A DNA stretch of 64,000 nt, from contig NZ_SMGP01000002.1 of the NCBI RefSeq assembly GCF_004339745.1, positions 186,001 to 250,000 on the forward strand, read 5' to 3'. Shown here one piece after another: positions 9,195 to 17,849 of this stretch (its first letter is position 1; the number at the start of each line of letters is the position of its first letter). A model generated the notes under the pieces. The model was given only the letters and a program-made list of their open reading frames with translations. It made no database searches and had not been told where the DNA came from. The translations under genes and the position numbers were made by a program. This DNA is from Paraburkholderia sp. BL9I2N2. GTDB taxonomy: Bacteria > Pseudomonadota > Gammaproteobacteria > Burkholderiales > Burkholderiaceae.

Positions 9195-10238
9195 GTGAAA
9201 GCTGCCGTGCTGCATCAGTACGACGAGTCGCTGACTCGCGAAGAATTCGTGCGCTACGAAGATGTCGACGATCCGAAGATCGAGCGACCCACTGATGTCA
9301 TCGTCCGGATTGGCGGCGCCGGTGTGTGCCGCACCGATCTGCACGTCGTGGAAGGCATCTGGCGCAGCAAGGTCGATGTCGCGTTGCCCTACATCATGGG
9401 CCACGAAAACGCCGGCTGGGTCGAAGAGGTGGGTCGCGGTGTGGAGAGTGTCAAGGTGGGCGACCCGGTCATCTGCCATCCCCTCGTGACGAGCGGACAT
9501 TGCCTCGCCTGCCGGCGTGGCGACGATATGCACGCCACGGAGAGCCGGTTTCCCGGCATCAATGCCAACGGCGGCTACGCGCAATATCTGCTGACGGGCG
9601 AACGCTCGCTGATTCAGTTGCCGAAATCGCTCGCACCGAAGGACGTCGCACCGTATACCGACGCCGGCTTGACCGCGTACCGCGCTGCGAAAAAAGCGTC
9701 GCGCCATTTGCTCCCTGGTCAATTTGCCGTCGTGATCGGCGCCGGTGGCCTGGGGCACATCGGCATTCAGGTTTTGAACGCGCTTTGCGCGGCTGAAATC
9801 ATCGTAGTCGACCGCTCCGAGGTCGCGCTGCAGCTTGCGAAGGATTGCGGCGCGCATCACACGGTCAAGGGCGACGGTGATGAAGTGGAGCGCGTACTCG
9901 AACTGACGGGCGGCAACGGCGCCGAAGCGGTAATCGATTTTGTCGGCGAAGGCGACGCCATCGCGAAGGGCCTCGCCATGACGCGCAACGCGGGCTTCTA
10001 TTACATCGTTGGCTATGGCGGAAAGATCGAGTTGCCGACCATCGACATGATCACCAGCGAGAAGACGATCGTCGGCAACCTGGTCGGCACGTATCCCGAA
10101 CTCGTCGAACTGATGGCGCTCGCCGACCGTGGCCTCGTCCATCTGTCAACCCGTGAATACCGTCTGAGCGAGGCGAACCAGGCGCTCAAGGATCTGCACC
10201 ACGGCAAGGTCAAAGGCCGGGCGGTGTTGATTCCGTAG
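9195..10238 (+). CDS. zinc-containing NAD(P)-dependent alcohol dehydrogenase
   Basis: This 347-aa medium-chain dehydrogenase starts with GTG after a good CGGAGGAG site. The catalytic zinc ligands are visible (VCRTDLH, GHE). The Rossmann motif is GAGGLGHIG near residue 178. The structural-zinc loop is reduced: only the C-x2-C pair of CLAC remains of the usual four cysteines. Being first in the operon beside a group V monooxygenase, it probably oxidises the alcohol made by the monooxygenase (for example 2-propanol from propane), as the linked adh genes do in Rhodococcus and Mycobacterium. The actual substrate is not shown by the sequence. Confidence 0.85.
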   Translation: MKAAVLHQYDESLTREEFVRYEDVDDPKIERPTDVIVRIGGAGVCRTDLHVVEGIWRSKVDVALPYIMGHENAGWVEEVGRGVESVKVGDPVICHPLVTSGHCLACRRGDDMHATESRFPGINANGGYAQYLLTGERSLIQLPKSLAPKDVAPYTDAGLTAYRAAKKASRHLLPGQFAVVIGAGGLGHIGIQVLNALCAAEIIVVDRSEVALQLAKDCGAHHTVKGDGDEVERVLELTGGNGAEAVIDFVGEGDAIAKGLAMTRNAGFYYIVGYGGKIELPTIDMITSEKTIVGNLVGTYPELVELMALADRGLVHLSTREYRLSEANQALKDLHHGKVKGRAVLIP

Positions 10239-10261
10239 TCGCCTCGACGGGGCACCTCAAC

Positions 10262-10591
10262 GTGGAGATTGCCGTGACTGTGGAGCGTGACGCAGCCTCG
10301 CTTTTCGAGCGCATGCGTCTGGTTATTGCACTGACCGAAGTCAATTCCCACCACTTGCGCGGAGAAAGCAGACGCGCGGGCGCGGAGATCGAACTGGCGT
10401 GCGCACTCGCTTGCGAGCAGCGCGACGGTGTGTCGCCAGAAGGAACGTCGCATATCGAGCAATTGCGCGAGCGCCTCGGCGAGGCCGAAAGCGCGTTGCG
10501 GGCGATCGAATCCGAGCGGGAGCGGCTTGCGAACGAGCTGGCTCAACTGGACAGTCGAGCGTCGTCTGAGACACAAGGGGGCTGGCAATGA
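10262..10591 (+). CDS. small coiled-coil protein of the monooxygenase locus, unknown function
   Basis: A 109-aa frame (GTG start; another GTG lies six codons in) lies between adh and the GTPase gene and overlaps the latter by ATGA, which implies translational coupling. The C-terminal half (about residues 60-100) is heptad-like and charged (RERLGEAESALRAIESERER), so a coiled coil is likely. I do not recognise a family. A helper role in metallocentre assembly is inferred from position only. Confidence 0.6.
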   Translation: MEIAVTVERDAASLFERMRLVIALTEVNSHHLRGESRRAGAEIELACALACEQRDGVSPEGTSHIEQLRERLGEAESALRAIESERERLANELAQLDSRASSETQGGWQ

Positions 10592-11610
10592 ATCGGATTC
10601 CGGTTACGGTGCTCACCGGCTTTCTCGGCGCTGGCAAAACCACGCTGCTCAATCGCATTCTGCGCGAGCAGCACGGCCGGCGCTATGCGGTGATCGTCAA
10701 CGAGTTCGGCGCGATCGGCATTGACGGTGGTCTCGTCGTCGGCGCAGAAGACGAGGTCATCGAATTGAACAACGGCTGTGTCTGTTGCAAGGTGCGCGGT
10801 GATCTGATTCGCGTGGTGGCGGCGCTGGTCAAGCGCAAGGACGGCTTTGACGGGATCCTGATCGAAACCTCCGGTCTGGCTGACCCCGCGCCGGTGGTGC
10901 AAACCTTCTTTATCGATGATGAGATCCGGCAGCGCACGCGGCTCGACAGCGTAATCTGCGTGGCCGATGCCGCGCATTTGCAGGCGCGCCTCGCAGACAG
11001 CCGCGAGGCCGCGGAGCAACTCGCGCAGGCCGACATCGTACTGATCAACAAGATCGACCTCGTCGATCCGGCCGGTCTCGCTTCGGTTCAGGACGCCGTG
11101 CGGCGCATCAACCCGACCGTGGAATGGCGGACCAGTGTGCGCTGCGAAATACCGCTTGCCGCGCTGCTCGATCGCGGCGCGTTCGATCTCAAGCGCATGG
11201 CGCTCGCCACATCGGCGGGTGAGGGCGTTGAATCATCACGCGGCGAGCGGACTTACCACTACGTGCCGCTTCGTGCAGGCGCCCCCGTCAAACAGGGTCG
11301 CCATAGTCACGGCATCGACAGCGTATCGCTGCGTGTCGAGCGCCCGCTCGAACGCACGCGCTTCCTCTCCTGGCTGCAGCAGTTGGTGGTCGAGCAAGGC
11401 CAGAACCTGTTGCGTGCAAAAGGGATTGTCGACCTCGCCGGATCGGAGCGTCGCTTCGTGTTTCAGGGCGTGCACATGACGATGGATACGGATTTCGACC
11501 GGCCCTGGCGAGCCGGCGAACACCGTGACAGCCGCCTCGTGTTTATCGGCCGCAATCTCGACCGGCGCGAGTTGCGGGAGAGCATCCGGTACTGCGAGAT
11601 CGACTCATGA
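10588..11610 (+). CDS. CobW/COG0523-family GTPase, putative metallochaperone
   Basis: This 340-aa GTPase has Walker A (GFLGAGKTTLLN, about residues 10-21), the metal-binding CxCC in NNGCVCCK (about 61-68), the ETSGLADP switch, and NKID for guanine recognition. A CobW C-terminal domain follows (His-containing GRHSHG, about residue 235). COG0523 proteins deliver metals, often zinc, to target enzymes. Here the neighbours offer two clients, the zinc dehydrogenase and the di-iron hydroxylase. It overlaps both flanking genes by ATGA. The cargo metal is not determined. Confidence 0.85.
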   Translation: MNRIPVTVLTGFLGAGKTTLLNRILREQHGRRYAVIVNEFGAIGIDGGLVVGAEDEVIELNNGCVCCKVRGDLIRVVAALVKRKDGFDGILIETSGLADPAPVVQTFFIDDEIRQRTRLDSVICVADAAHLQARLADSREAAEQLAQADIVLINKIDLVDPAGLASVQDAVRRINPTVEWRTSVRCEIPLAALLDRGAFDLKRMALATSAGEGVESSRGERTYHYVPLRAGAPVKQGRHSHGIDSVSLRVERPLERTRFLSWLQQLVVEQGQNLLRAKGIVDLAGSERRFVFQGVHMTMDTDFDRPWRAGEHRDSRLVFIGRNLDRRELRESIRYCEIDS

Positions 11611-12701
11611 ACGCGCCTCCCGTTCTGATCGAACTGCTTGGGGCGTGTTGGGTTACCGACGCGTCCGTCGTCGAAGTCGTGTGGGACGCGGCGGGGCAAT
11701 CCGCTGAATTCGCCCTCGGTGACGGCACGCTTGCGCTCGCCACGGGTGTCTGGGACGGCGGCCCTCGACTCAAACCACGCGAGAGCGGCGGCGTCGAGGT
11801 CGTGCAGGCGCAGGCACCACCAGCGCCGCTCGCGCGCTTCAGCGTGCATGAGGGCACGTGCCTGGCCCTTGCCGCCGACCCTGCGGGCGGCTTCTTGAGC
11901 GGTGGTGATGATGGCCGCCTCGTTCATTTGCGGCTCGATGGCACGAGCGAACTCGTCGCGCATGAAGCCGGCGCATGGATCGACCGCGTGGCCGCCAGCC
12001 AGGCGGGTGGTCGAGTCTATGCAAGCGGCCGCCGGGTTCATTGGCTTGGGGCCAAACCTGCCTGCCTGATGCTGCCCGGATCGGCGACATCGCTGGCTTT
12101 CGACCCAACTGGTACACAACTGGCGATCTCGCATCATGGTGGCGTCACGCTGTGGGCAGCCGACACGCTCCGGGAGCGTCAGCTTGCGTGGCCGGGCTAT
12201 CACCGCAACGTGGCGTGGAGCCCTGATGGCCGCTATCTCGTAAGCGGTATGGAAGAGAATGCGCTGCATGGCTGGCGGCTGCCCGACGGCGCGGACATCG
12301 AGATGGGCGGCTATCCCGGCCAGCCGCGCTCGCTATCGTTTTCCGCTGACGGCCGCTTTCTCGCCACCAGCGGCGGCATGCGCGCAGTGTGCTGGCGCTT
12401 CGATCCGCCCGGCGCGAACGACGAACCACACGAATGCGGCGCTCTCGGCAAGGCGCCGGTAAGCCAGGTGGCCTGCCATCCGGCTCATCCGCTGATTGCA
12501 GTGGGTTATCACAGCGGTGCGGTGTTGCTGTGTCAGCCAGGCAGTAGCGACATTCTGTTTATCAAGGATTCCGGCAACAGTGCGGTCAGCGCGATGGCCT
12601 GGTCGCCGGACGGTGGGCGGCTCGCTCTGGGAACCGAGGCGGGCGAGTTGGCGCTGGTGTTTCTGCCCGACGAACTGTTCCGCTTTGGACGCCGCGGATA
12701 A
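11607..12701 (+). CDS. WD40-repeat-like beta-propeller protein
   Basis: The 364-aa product carries repeats ending in W-S-P-D-G-x-x-L (NVAWSPDGRYLVSG, SLSFSADGRFLATSG, AMAWSPDGGRLALGT) spread over residues 60-360. This indicates a roughly seven-bladed propeller. No signal peptide is seen, so it is cytoplasmic. It overlaps the GTPase gene by ATGA, so the two are probably a functional pair, with the propeller as a docking scaffold between GTPase and client enzyme. That role is inferred. WD40 proteins are uncommon in this kind of operon. Confidence 0.75.
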   Translation: MNAPPVLIELLGACWVTDASVVEVVWDAAGQSAEFALGDGTLALATGVWDGGPRLKPRESGGVEVVQAQAPPAPLARFSVHEGTCLALAADPAGGFLSGGDDGRLVHLRLDGTSELVAHEAGAWIDRVAASQAGGRVYASGRRVHWLGAKPACLMLPGSATSLAFDPTGTQLAISHHGGVTLWAADTLRERQLAWPGYHRNVAWSPDGRYLVSGMEENALHGWRLPDGADIEMGGYPGQPRSLSFSADGRFLATSGGMRAVCWRFDPPGANDEPHECGALGKAPVSQVACHPAHPLIAVGYHSGAVLLCQPGSSDILFIKDSGNSAVSAMAWSPDGGRLALGTEAGELALVFLPDELFRFGRRG

Positions 12702-12741
12702 ACGGGCGGTGCTTCCATCACATGTCAAAACGGAGACAAAC

Positions 12742-12945
12742 ATGCATAACGGACACACACCCAAAGAGCAGTTCTTCGAGCGCCTTGGCGCCGTGGCGGA
12801 CGAGATGATCGAAGCGTACGGCAAGGACTTCGCGCTGGGCGCGCTAATTCTTACGGCACGCTTTGTCGCCGAAGGAAAAGAGCCCGACGGCGCTGCCCGA
12901 AGCGTGATTCTTACGGGTGAAAGCCACGGCAGCGTTGCGACGTAG
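12742..12945 (+). CDS. 67-aa conserved-looking small protein
   Basis: A CGGAGAC site precedes the ATG at a proper distance. The product (MHNGHTPKEQFFERLG...) is acidic and probably helical, with a compact hydrophobic core FALGALILTARFVAEG. It is the last gene of the first operon. Function is unknown. It could be an accessory or regulatory peptide for the monooxygenase. Confidence 0.6.
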   Translation: MHNGHTPKEQFFERLGAVADEMIEAYGKDFALGALILTARFVAEGKEPDGAARSVILTGESHGSVAT

Positions 12946-13039
12946 CAGCGTGCCACGGTTCACCCCGTTAGCCGTCATTGAAAATATGGTATCCGAAATA
13001 ATATAGACGATCGATTCAGCACCCGCCGCCCGATCCAAA

Positions 13040-13056
13040 CGTCCCAATATCGGACA
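13040..13056 (+). promoter_or_regulatory. candidate activator site 3 (upstream of the prmA promoter)
   Basis: CGTCCCAATATCGGACA is nearly the same as the site at 8943. It lies about 125 bp before the second sigma-54 promoter. Sharing this word between the two promoters supports a common activator. Confidence 0.6.
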
Positions 13057-13073
13057 GCGTCGCGAGGCGGAGT

Positions 13074-13090
13074 TGTCGCAGAACACAACA
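13074..13090 (+). promoter_or_regulatory. candidate activator site 4 (upstream of the prmA promoter)
   Basis: TGTCGCAGAACACAACA carries the half-site TGTCGCA, also seen (as complement) in the site at 8986. The second half is degenerate. It starts 34 bp after site 3. Confidence 0.4.
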
Positions 13091-13164
13091 TGGCGCACTG
13101 CAAGAATTTCCGGCAAAAGCCCGTGCTCGTTACCAGGCTTGATGCGGAATAAAGAATTCCCTTC

Positions 13165-13180
13165 TGGCACGCTTATCGCT
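13165..13180 (+). promoter_or_regulatory. sigma-54 (-24/-12) promoter of the monooxygenase operon
   Basis: TGGCACG-CTTA-TCGCT matches the -24 box perfectly and the -12 box except for one base. GG and GC are 12 bp apart. It lies about 235 bp before the prmA start, leaving a long leader. Two enhancer-like sites lie 90-125 bp upstream. Confidence 0.75.
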
Positions 13181-13415
13181 CTATCAGTGCAGGTCAAACC
13201 GGAAGCGTCGACGTCACAAAACGCGAGCCGAAAACAGCAGGAGACACGATCAATGAAGACCGGCCCAACAGGCTTGTCCTTCCGTTCCTTCTCCCGAACT
13301 TTTCGCTTGCCAACGAGACGGCCCGCCCGTGTTGTTGACTCTGGTCCTGGCGGTAGCCGGCCCTGCCCGAAGCGTCGCATTGCGACAGTTATCGAAATGG
13401 AACTAGGAGAGCTCA

Positions 13416-15086
13416 ATGTCTGATGGATTAACGCTCAACAAGATCACGTCCCAGCGCGGGATCAGCATTGGCGAAGCGGCACGCCGCGTTGCCGATCTCG
13501 GTTGGACTCCGAGTTACGTCCAGGAGGCCATGACCTTCCCGACGGACTACAAGATCAGCAAGGCGCCACGCGACCCGATGAAACAGGTGCTGCGCTCTTA
13601 TTTTCCGATGCAGGAGGAAAAGGACAACCGCGTCTACGGCGCACTCGACGCGGCACTGCGCGGCGACATGTTCCGCAACGTCCAGCCCCGCTGGGTCGAA
13701 TGGATGAAGCTGTTCCTCGCCATCATTCCGTTCCCCGAGATTTCCGCGGCGCGTTCGATGGCGATGCTCGGCCGGCTCGCACCGGGTGAAGAGCTACGCA
13801 CCGGCTTTACGATGCAGATGGTCGACGAGTTCCGGCACTCCACGATCCAGATGAATCTGAAAAAGTGGTACATGGAAAACTATATCGATCCGGCCGGGTT
13901 CGATATTACTGAAGCCGCATTTGGCAAGTGCTATGCCACCACGATCGGCCGTCAGTTCGCCGAGGGCTTCCTCACCGGCGATGCGGTTACGGCCGCTAAC
14001 GTGTTCCTGCAGGTGGTGGCCGAAACGGCCTTCACGAACACGCTGTTTGTCGCGATGCCATCGGAAGCCGCCCGCAACGGCGACTACGCGTTGCCGACCG
14101 TGTTCCTTTCGGTGCAGTCGGACGAAAGCCGCCACATCGGCAATGGTCACTCGCTGGTGATGTCGATCATCAACGATCCGGACAACCATCTGCTGCTCGA
14201 GCGCGACCTGCGCTATGCGTTCTGGCAGAACCACGCGATCGTCGACGCCGCTATTGGCACCTTCATCGAGTACGGCACCACGGACCGCGACAAGAACAAG
14301 GAATCGTACGCCGAGTTGTGGCACCGGTGGATCTACGAGGATTACTACCGCACCTACATGCTGCCGCTGGAAAAGTACGGCATCAAGATTCACCACGACG
14401 ACGTCGCCGCCGCCTGGGACCGCATTGTCAAGCAGAACTATGTCCACAAAGTCGCACAGTTCTTCTCCGTGGGCTGGCCCGTCAACTTCTGGCGCATTGA
14501 AGCGCAGACCGAAAAAGACTTCGAATGGTTCGAACACAAGTACCCTGGCTGGTACGCCGAATTCGGCGACTTCTGGAAGTGGTACGCGAAGAAGAGCGTG
14601 CCGGGCGAAACCAACATGCTGTTCGATCAGGAAAACGGTTACGTGTATCCGCACCGTTGCTGGAGCTGTCTGGTGCCCTGTCTGATCCGTGAAGACTTCG
14701 TAGTGGATGAGGTCGACGGCCAACTGTATACGTATTGCTCGGAGCTGTGCCGCTGGACGCATAAGGTGGCGTTCGCGCCGGAATACGAGGGCAGACCGAC
14801 CCCGGCTATGGGCCGCTTCAGCGGACGCCGCCAATGGGAAGAGTGCTACCACGGCTGGGATCTGGCTGATTGCATCAAGGATCTCGGCTTTGTGCGCAGC
14901 GACGGCAAGACGCTCGTGCCGCAACCCCATCTGCGCTTTGACGACAAGCAGATGTGGACGCTCGACCACGTGCGCGGCAACACGATCCAGAGCCCGATCG
15001 TGCTGCTGCGCGCCATGACACCGGAGCAGCGCGAGAAACACATTGCCGAGTATCGCGCCGGCTTCAAGATCAATCCGGTGAATTGA
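13416..15086 (+). CDS. prmA: soluble di-iron monooxygenase hydroxylase, alpha subunit (group V; propane/acetone/phenol type)
   Basis: The 556-aa protein carries the two ExxH iron-binding motifs of bacterial multicomponent monooxygenases: EFRH (E138-H141) and ESRH (E237-H240). E108 and E203 lie in suitable positions to complete the six-ligand di-iron site. A Cys-rich C-terminal segment follows (CWSCLVPC ... YCSELC, about residues 413-450). It inserts oxygen into a small substrate such as propane, acetone or phenol; this family has all three activities and the sequence does not decide. The order alpha-reductase-beta-coupling protein is that of group V enzymes (PrmABCD, ThmADBC, MimABCD, AcmABCD). 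The ATG follows AGGAGA. Confidence 0.9.
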   Translation: MSDGLTLNKITSQRGISIGEAARRVADLGWTPSYVQEAMTFPTDYKISKAPRDPMKQVLRSYFPMQEEKDNRVYGALDAALRGDMFRNVQPRWVEWMKLFLAIIPFPEISAARSMAMLGRLAPGEELRTGFTMQMVDEFRHSTIQMNLKKWYMENYIDPAGFDITEAAFGKCYATTIGRQFAEGFLTGDAVTAANVFLQVVAETAFTNTLFVAMPSEAARNGDYALPTVFLSVQSDESRHIGNGHSLVMSIINDPDNHLLLERDLRYAFWQNHAIVDAAIGTFIEYGTTDRDKNKESYAELWHRWIYEDYYRTYMLPLEKYGIKIHHDDVAAAWDRIVKQNYVHKVAQFFSVGWPVNFWRIEAQTEKDFEWFEHKYPGWYAEFGDFWKWYAKKSVPGETNMLFDQENGYVYPHRCWSCLVPCLIREDFVVDEVDGQLYTYCSELCRWTHKVAFAPEYEGRPTPAMGRFSGRRQWEECYHGWDLADCIKDLGFVRSDGKTLVPQPHLRFDDKQMWTLDHVRGNTIQSPIVLLRAMTPEQREKHIAEYRAGFKINPVN

Positions 15087-15093
15087 CGAAGCT

Positions 15094-15131
15094 ATCCGAT
15101 CCGGCGGCGCCTATATCGCCGCCGGACGGAT
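15094..15131 (+). other. strong intercistronic hairpin between hydroxylase alpha and reductase genes
   Basis: CCGGCGGCG (15101-15109) pairs with CGCCGCCGG (15117-15125) around the loop CCTATAT, and an outer ATCCG/CGGAT adds five pairs after a small bulge. No U-run follows, so it is more likely an mRNA-stabilising or partial attenuating structure than a full terminator. Confidence 0.6.
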
Positions 15132-15143
15132 CAGGAGCACAAG

Positions 15144-16226
15144 ATGAGCGACACGCAAGAGACGAGGCACGAGATGACGGACACAGGCGACGACAAAGTA
15201 TTCCATACCGTTTCCTTCGAGCCGGTCGGTGTGCAGATGTCGGTGGCGGAAGGCGAGACAGTGCTCGATGCAGCGTTTCGCCAGGGCATTGCGGTGATGC
15301 ATGGATGCAAGGAGGGGCAGTGCAGCAGCTGCAAGTCGCTGTTGATCGAAGGCGATGTCGAACTCAAGAAGTACTCGACGTTCGCGCTGCCCGACTACGA
15401 ACGCGAATCCGGCCACATCCTGCTTTGCCGCACGCTCGCCTATAGCGATCTGACCGTCGAGCTACTGAATTATGACGAAGACCTGATGCGCCGCTCGATC
15501 GCGGTGAGCGAATATGATGCGACGCTCACGAAGATCACCGCGCTCACGCACGACATCAAGCTGCTGGAAGTGAGGTTGTCGAGGCCGTTGCGCTTTTGGG
15601 CCGGACAGTATGTCGACCTGACGATTCCGGGCGCGGACATCACGCGATCTTTCTCGATGGCGAATACGCCTGACGGCGAATCGACGCTGAAATTTATCAT
15701 CAAGAAGTATCCCAATGGCGCGTTTTCGTCGCAACTTGACGGTGGTCTGAGCCCGGGCGACAGGCTGATCGCGAAGGGGCCGTACGGCACCTGTTTTCGT
15801 CGTGAGGACCAACCCGGACCGATGATTCTGGTGGGCGGAGGGTCGGGCATGTCGCCGCTGTGGTCGATCCTCAGCGACCACGTGCAAAGCGGCGAAGAGC
15901 GACCGATCCGTTTTTTCTACGGCGCGCGCAGCCGTCGCGATCTGTTCTATCTCGACGAGTTCGAGGAGCTGGAACAAAAGCTGCCGGATTTCCGCTTTAT
16001 TCCGGCGCTCTCGAATGCCGAACCAGATGACGGCTGGACGGGTGAGACCGGCTTCATCCACGAGGTGCTCAGCCGCACCTTGCGCGAAGAGGCGCTCGCT
16101 GGCGAGATCGACGCCTACACATGCGGTCCTACCCCGATGATCGAGGCGGTGATGCCGGTTCTTCAGATGGCGGGTGTCGCGCCAGAGCGGCTCTATTTCG
16201 ACAAGTTTACGCAGGCGGTTCGCTGA
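15144..16226 (+). CDS. prmB: monooxygenase reductase ([2Fe-2S], FAD, NADH)
   Basis: The 360-aa protein has an N-terminal plant-type ferredoxin domain (CKEGQCSSCK near residue 52 and a fourth Cys in ILLCR). It then has the FAD-binding RSFSMAN motif (about 172) and the NAD-binding GGGSGMSPL (about 232). It passes electrons from NADH to the di-iron hydroxylase. The ATG follows CAGGAGC. An internal ATG twelve codons in would give the more usual family start, so the first residues are uncertain. Confidence 0.9.
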   Translation: MSDTQETRHEMTDTGDDKVFHTVSFEPVGVQMSVAEGETVLDAAFRQGIAVMHGCKEGQCSSCKSLLIEGDVELKKYSTFALPDYERESGHILLCRTLAYSDLTVELLNYDEDLMRRSIAVSEYDATLTKITALTHDIKLLEVRLSRPLRFWAGQYVDLTIPGADITRSFSMANTPDGESTLKFIIKKYPNGAFSSQLDGGLSPGDRLIAKGPYGTCFRREDQPGPMILVGGGSGMSPLWSILSDHVQSGEERPIRFFYGARSRRDLFYLDEFEELEQKLPDFRFIPALSNAEPDDGWTGETGFIHEVLSRTLREEALAGEIDAYTCGPTPMIEAVMPVLQMAGVAPERLYFDKFTQAVR

Positions 16227-16286
16227 CCGAATCTGGCAAAACGCCTATTCGAAGTGCCTATAACCGAAACACGATGGAGGACTAAC

Positions 16287-17369
16287 ATGAGTACGTTGGC
16301 AGAGCAGTCGCCAGTGAAGTCGGGCGCGGCCGGCGCGGCCCAGTTTTCCGGCTGGGACAGCCGCAAGTACAACTACTTCGAGCCGAAGGGACGCAAGGCG
16401 AGCCACTACGAAGACATGACAGTGGATGTACAGCCGGACCCGAATCGGTATCTGCTGCAAGACTGGATTCTTGCATTCGCTGACGGCACGCCAACGTATT
16501 CGAAAACCTGGACGGCGGCCAAAAGCTCGGACTGGCATCGGTTCCGCGCGGTGGACGAAGAGTGGGAGCGCACCCATTACCAGCGTCAGTCGACCATTGT
16601 CGGCATGATCACCGGCGCGATCCAGAACGCGCGGCGCTCAGGGGCGGTAAAGCGCTTCGATAAAACCTGGATCAAGGTGCTGGAGCAGCATCTGGGCGCA
16701 TACAAGCATGCGGAGTTCGGCTTGGGCACGGCCACGATGCATGCGCAGCGCTACGGCTACACCCAGATGATCAATAGCGCCATCCTCACGAACGCGTCGT
16801 ACAAGCTGCGCTTTGCTCAGGACCTGACGCTTTATTTAGGCGAGATCGCGTTGGACCTGCCCAACCTCGACCTCGATGCCGGCAAGCAGCATTGGCTCAC
16901 CGACCCAATCTGGCAGGACACGCGCCGGGCGATAGAGACCATCGGCGGCGCCACCGATTTTCTCGAGAAGTACTTCGCCGTGAACATCGTATTCGAGCCG
17001 CTCGTGGCGGATCTGTTTCGCAGCGGATTCATCATGCAGGTCGCCGCCTCGCAAAACGATTTTCTGACTCCGACCGTCGTGTCCGCGGCGGAAGGCGACT
17101 ATGAGCGCAATCTGGCCAATGCCGTCGAGCTGTTCCATATGCTCGCCAACGACCCGCAGCACGGCGAAGCCAATCGCAAGCTGTTCGGCGAGTGGCTGGA
17201 AAAACACGGTGCGCTGGCCTCGGCGGCAGCAAAACAGTTGCAGCCGATCTGGTCGATTCCGCACGTGAAGACGGCCCAGTTCAACGACTGTCTGAACAGT
17301 TCCATAGAGCGGGCGGAGATGATCGCGAGAGAAATCGGCGTTCACTTTCCGTCGTCGATCCGCGCCTGA
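16287..17369 (+). CDS. prmC: soluble di-iron monooxygenase hydroxylase, beta subunit
   Basis: This 360-aa protein belongs to the beta subunit family (ferritin-like fold without the iron ligands), with conserved segments such as RKYNYFEPKGRKASHYED and AEFGLGTATMHAQRYG. I chose ATG 16287 because TGGAGG precedes it by six bases; a longer frame starting at 16254 lacks such a site. It forms the hydroxylase with the alpha subunit. Confidence 0.9.
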   Translation: MSTLAEQSPVKSGAAGAAQFSGWDSRKYNYFEPKGRKASHYEDMTVDVQPDPNRYLLQDWILAFADGTPTYSKTWTAAKSSDWHRFRAVDEEWERTHYQRQSTIVGMITGAIQNARRSGAVKRFDKTWIKVLEQHLGAYKHAEFGLGTATMHAQRYGYTQMINSAILTNASYKLRFAQDLTLYLGEIALDLPNLDLDAGKQHWLTDPIWQDTRRAIETIGGATDFLEKYFAVNIVFEPLVADLFRSGFIMQVAASQNDFLTPTVVSAAEGDYERNLANAVELFHMLANDPQHGEANRKLFGEWLEKHGALASAAAKQLQPIWSIPHVKTAQFNDCLNSSIERAEMIAREIGVHFPSSIRA

Positions 17370-17413
17370 GCGCTTCTCGAACCCATCGAACCAACCGCGA
17401 AGAGGAGTACGCA

Positions 17414-17767
17414 ATGTCAGTGCATACCGACAATATTTTCAAGTCGATGAAGGACGTCCGCTTCGAACAGACCATTTCGCATCAATGCGGCGTGACGATG
17501 AACGACAGCGTCGAAGCCCGGGCGATTGCCGAACTGATGTCCACCAAGCCGGGCATCACGGTGACCTATCTGCCCGCGATGATCCGTATCGACGGGCAGG
17601 GCAAGATCGAGTTCAAGATGGGCGAGATCAGCGAAGTGCTCGGTCGCGAGATGACGCCGCATCTGTTCGAAATCTCCACCTCGACCCACTACGGGCGGAT
17701 GGTGATGATCGACGACGAGACGGTGGTGCTGTTCGGCAATATGGACGATGCGATGGCTTACGAGTGA
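17414..17767 (+). CDS. prmD: monooxygenase coupling (effector) protein
   Basis: This 117-aa cofactor-less protein of the MmoB/DmpM family contains the stretch SVEARAIAELMSTKPGITV and the KIEFKMGEISEVLGR segment. It binds the hydroxylase and tunes access to the di-iron centre. The ATG follows GAGGAG. The gene lies 44 bp after the beta subunit gene in the same operon. Confidence 0.9.
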   Translation: MSVHTDNIFKSMKDVRFEQTISHQCGVTMNDSVEARAIAELMSTKPGITVTYLPAMIRIDGQGKIEFKMGEISEVLGREMTPHLFEISTSTHYGRMVMIDDETVVLFGNMDDAMAYE

Positions 17768-17849
17768 GCGAACACCCCGCCAGCTAATCAGGCGGCCGCG
17801 TGTCCTCAAAGGGCGACGGGCCGCCCATGCAACCAAGGAGACGAATGCC

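Noticed and set aside
13073..13423. 116-codon plus-strand frame upstream of prmA
   Set aside because: It overlaps an enhancer-like site and the sigma-54 promoter and runs into the prmA start; it would be leader DNA rather than a gene.
13794..15041. 415-codon minus-strand frame opposite prmA
   Set aside because: It is antisense to a gene with conserved iron-binding motifs, and has no recognisable product.
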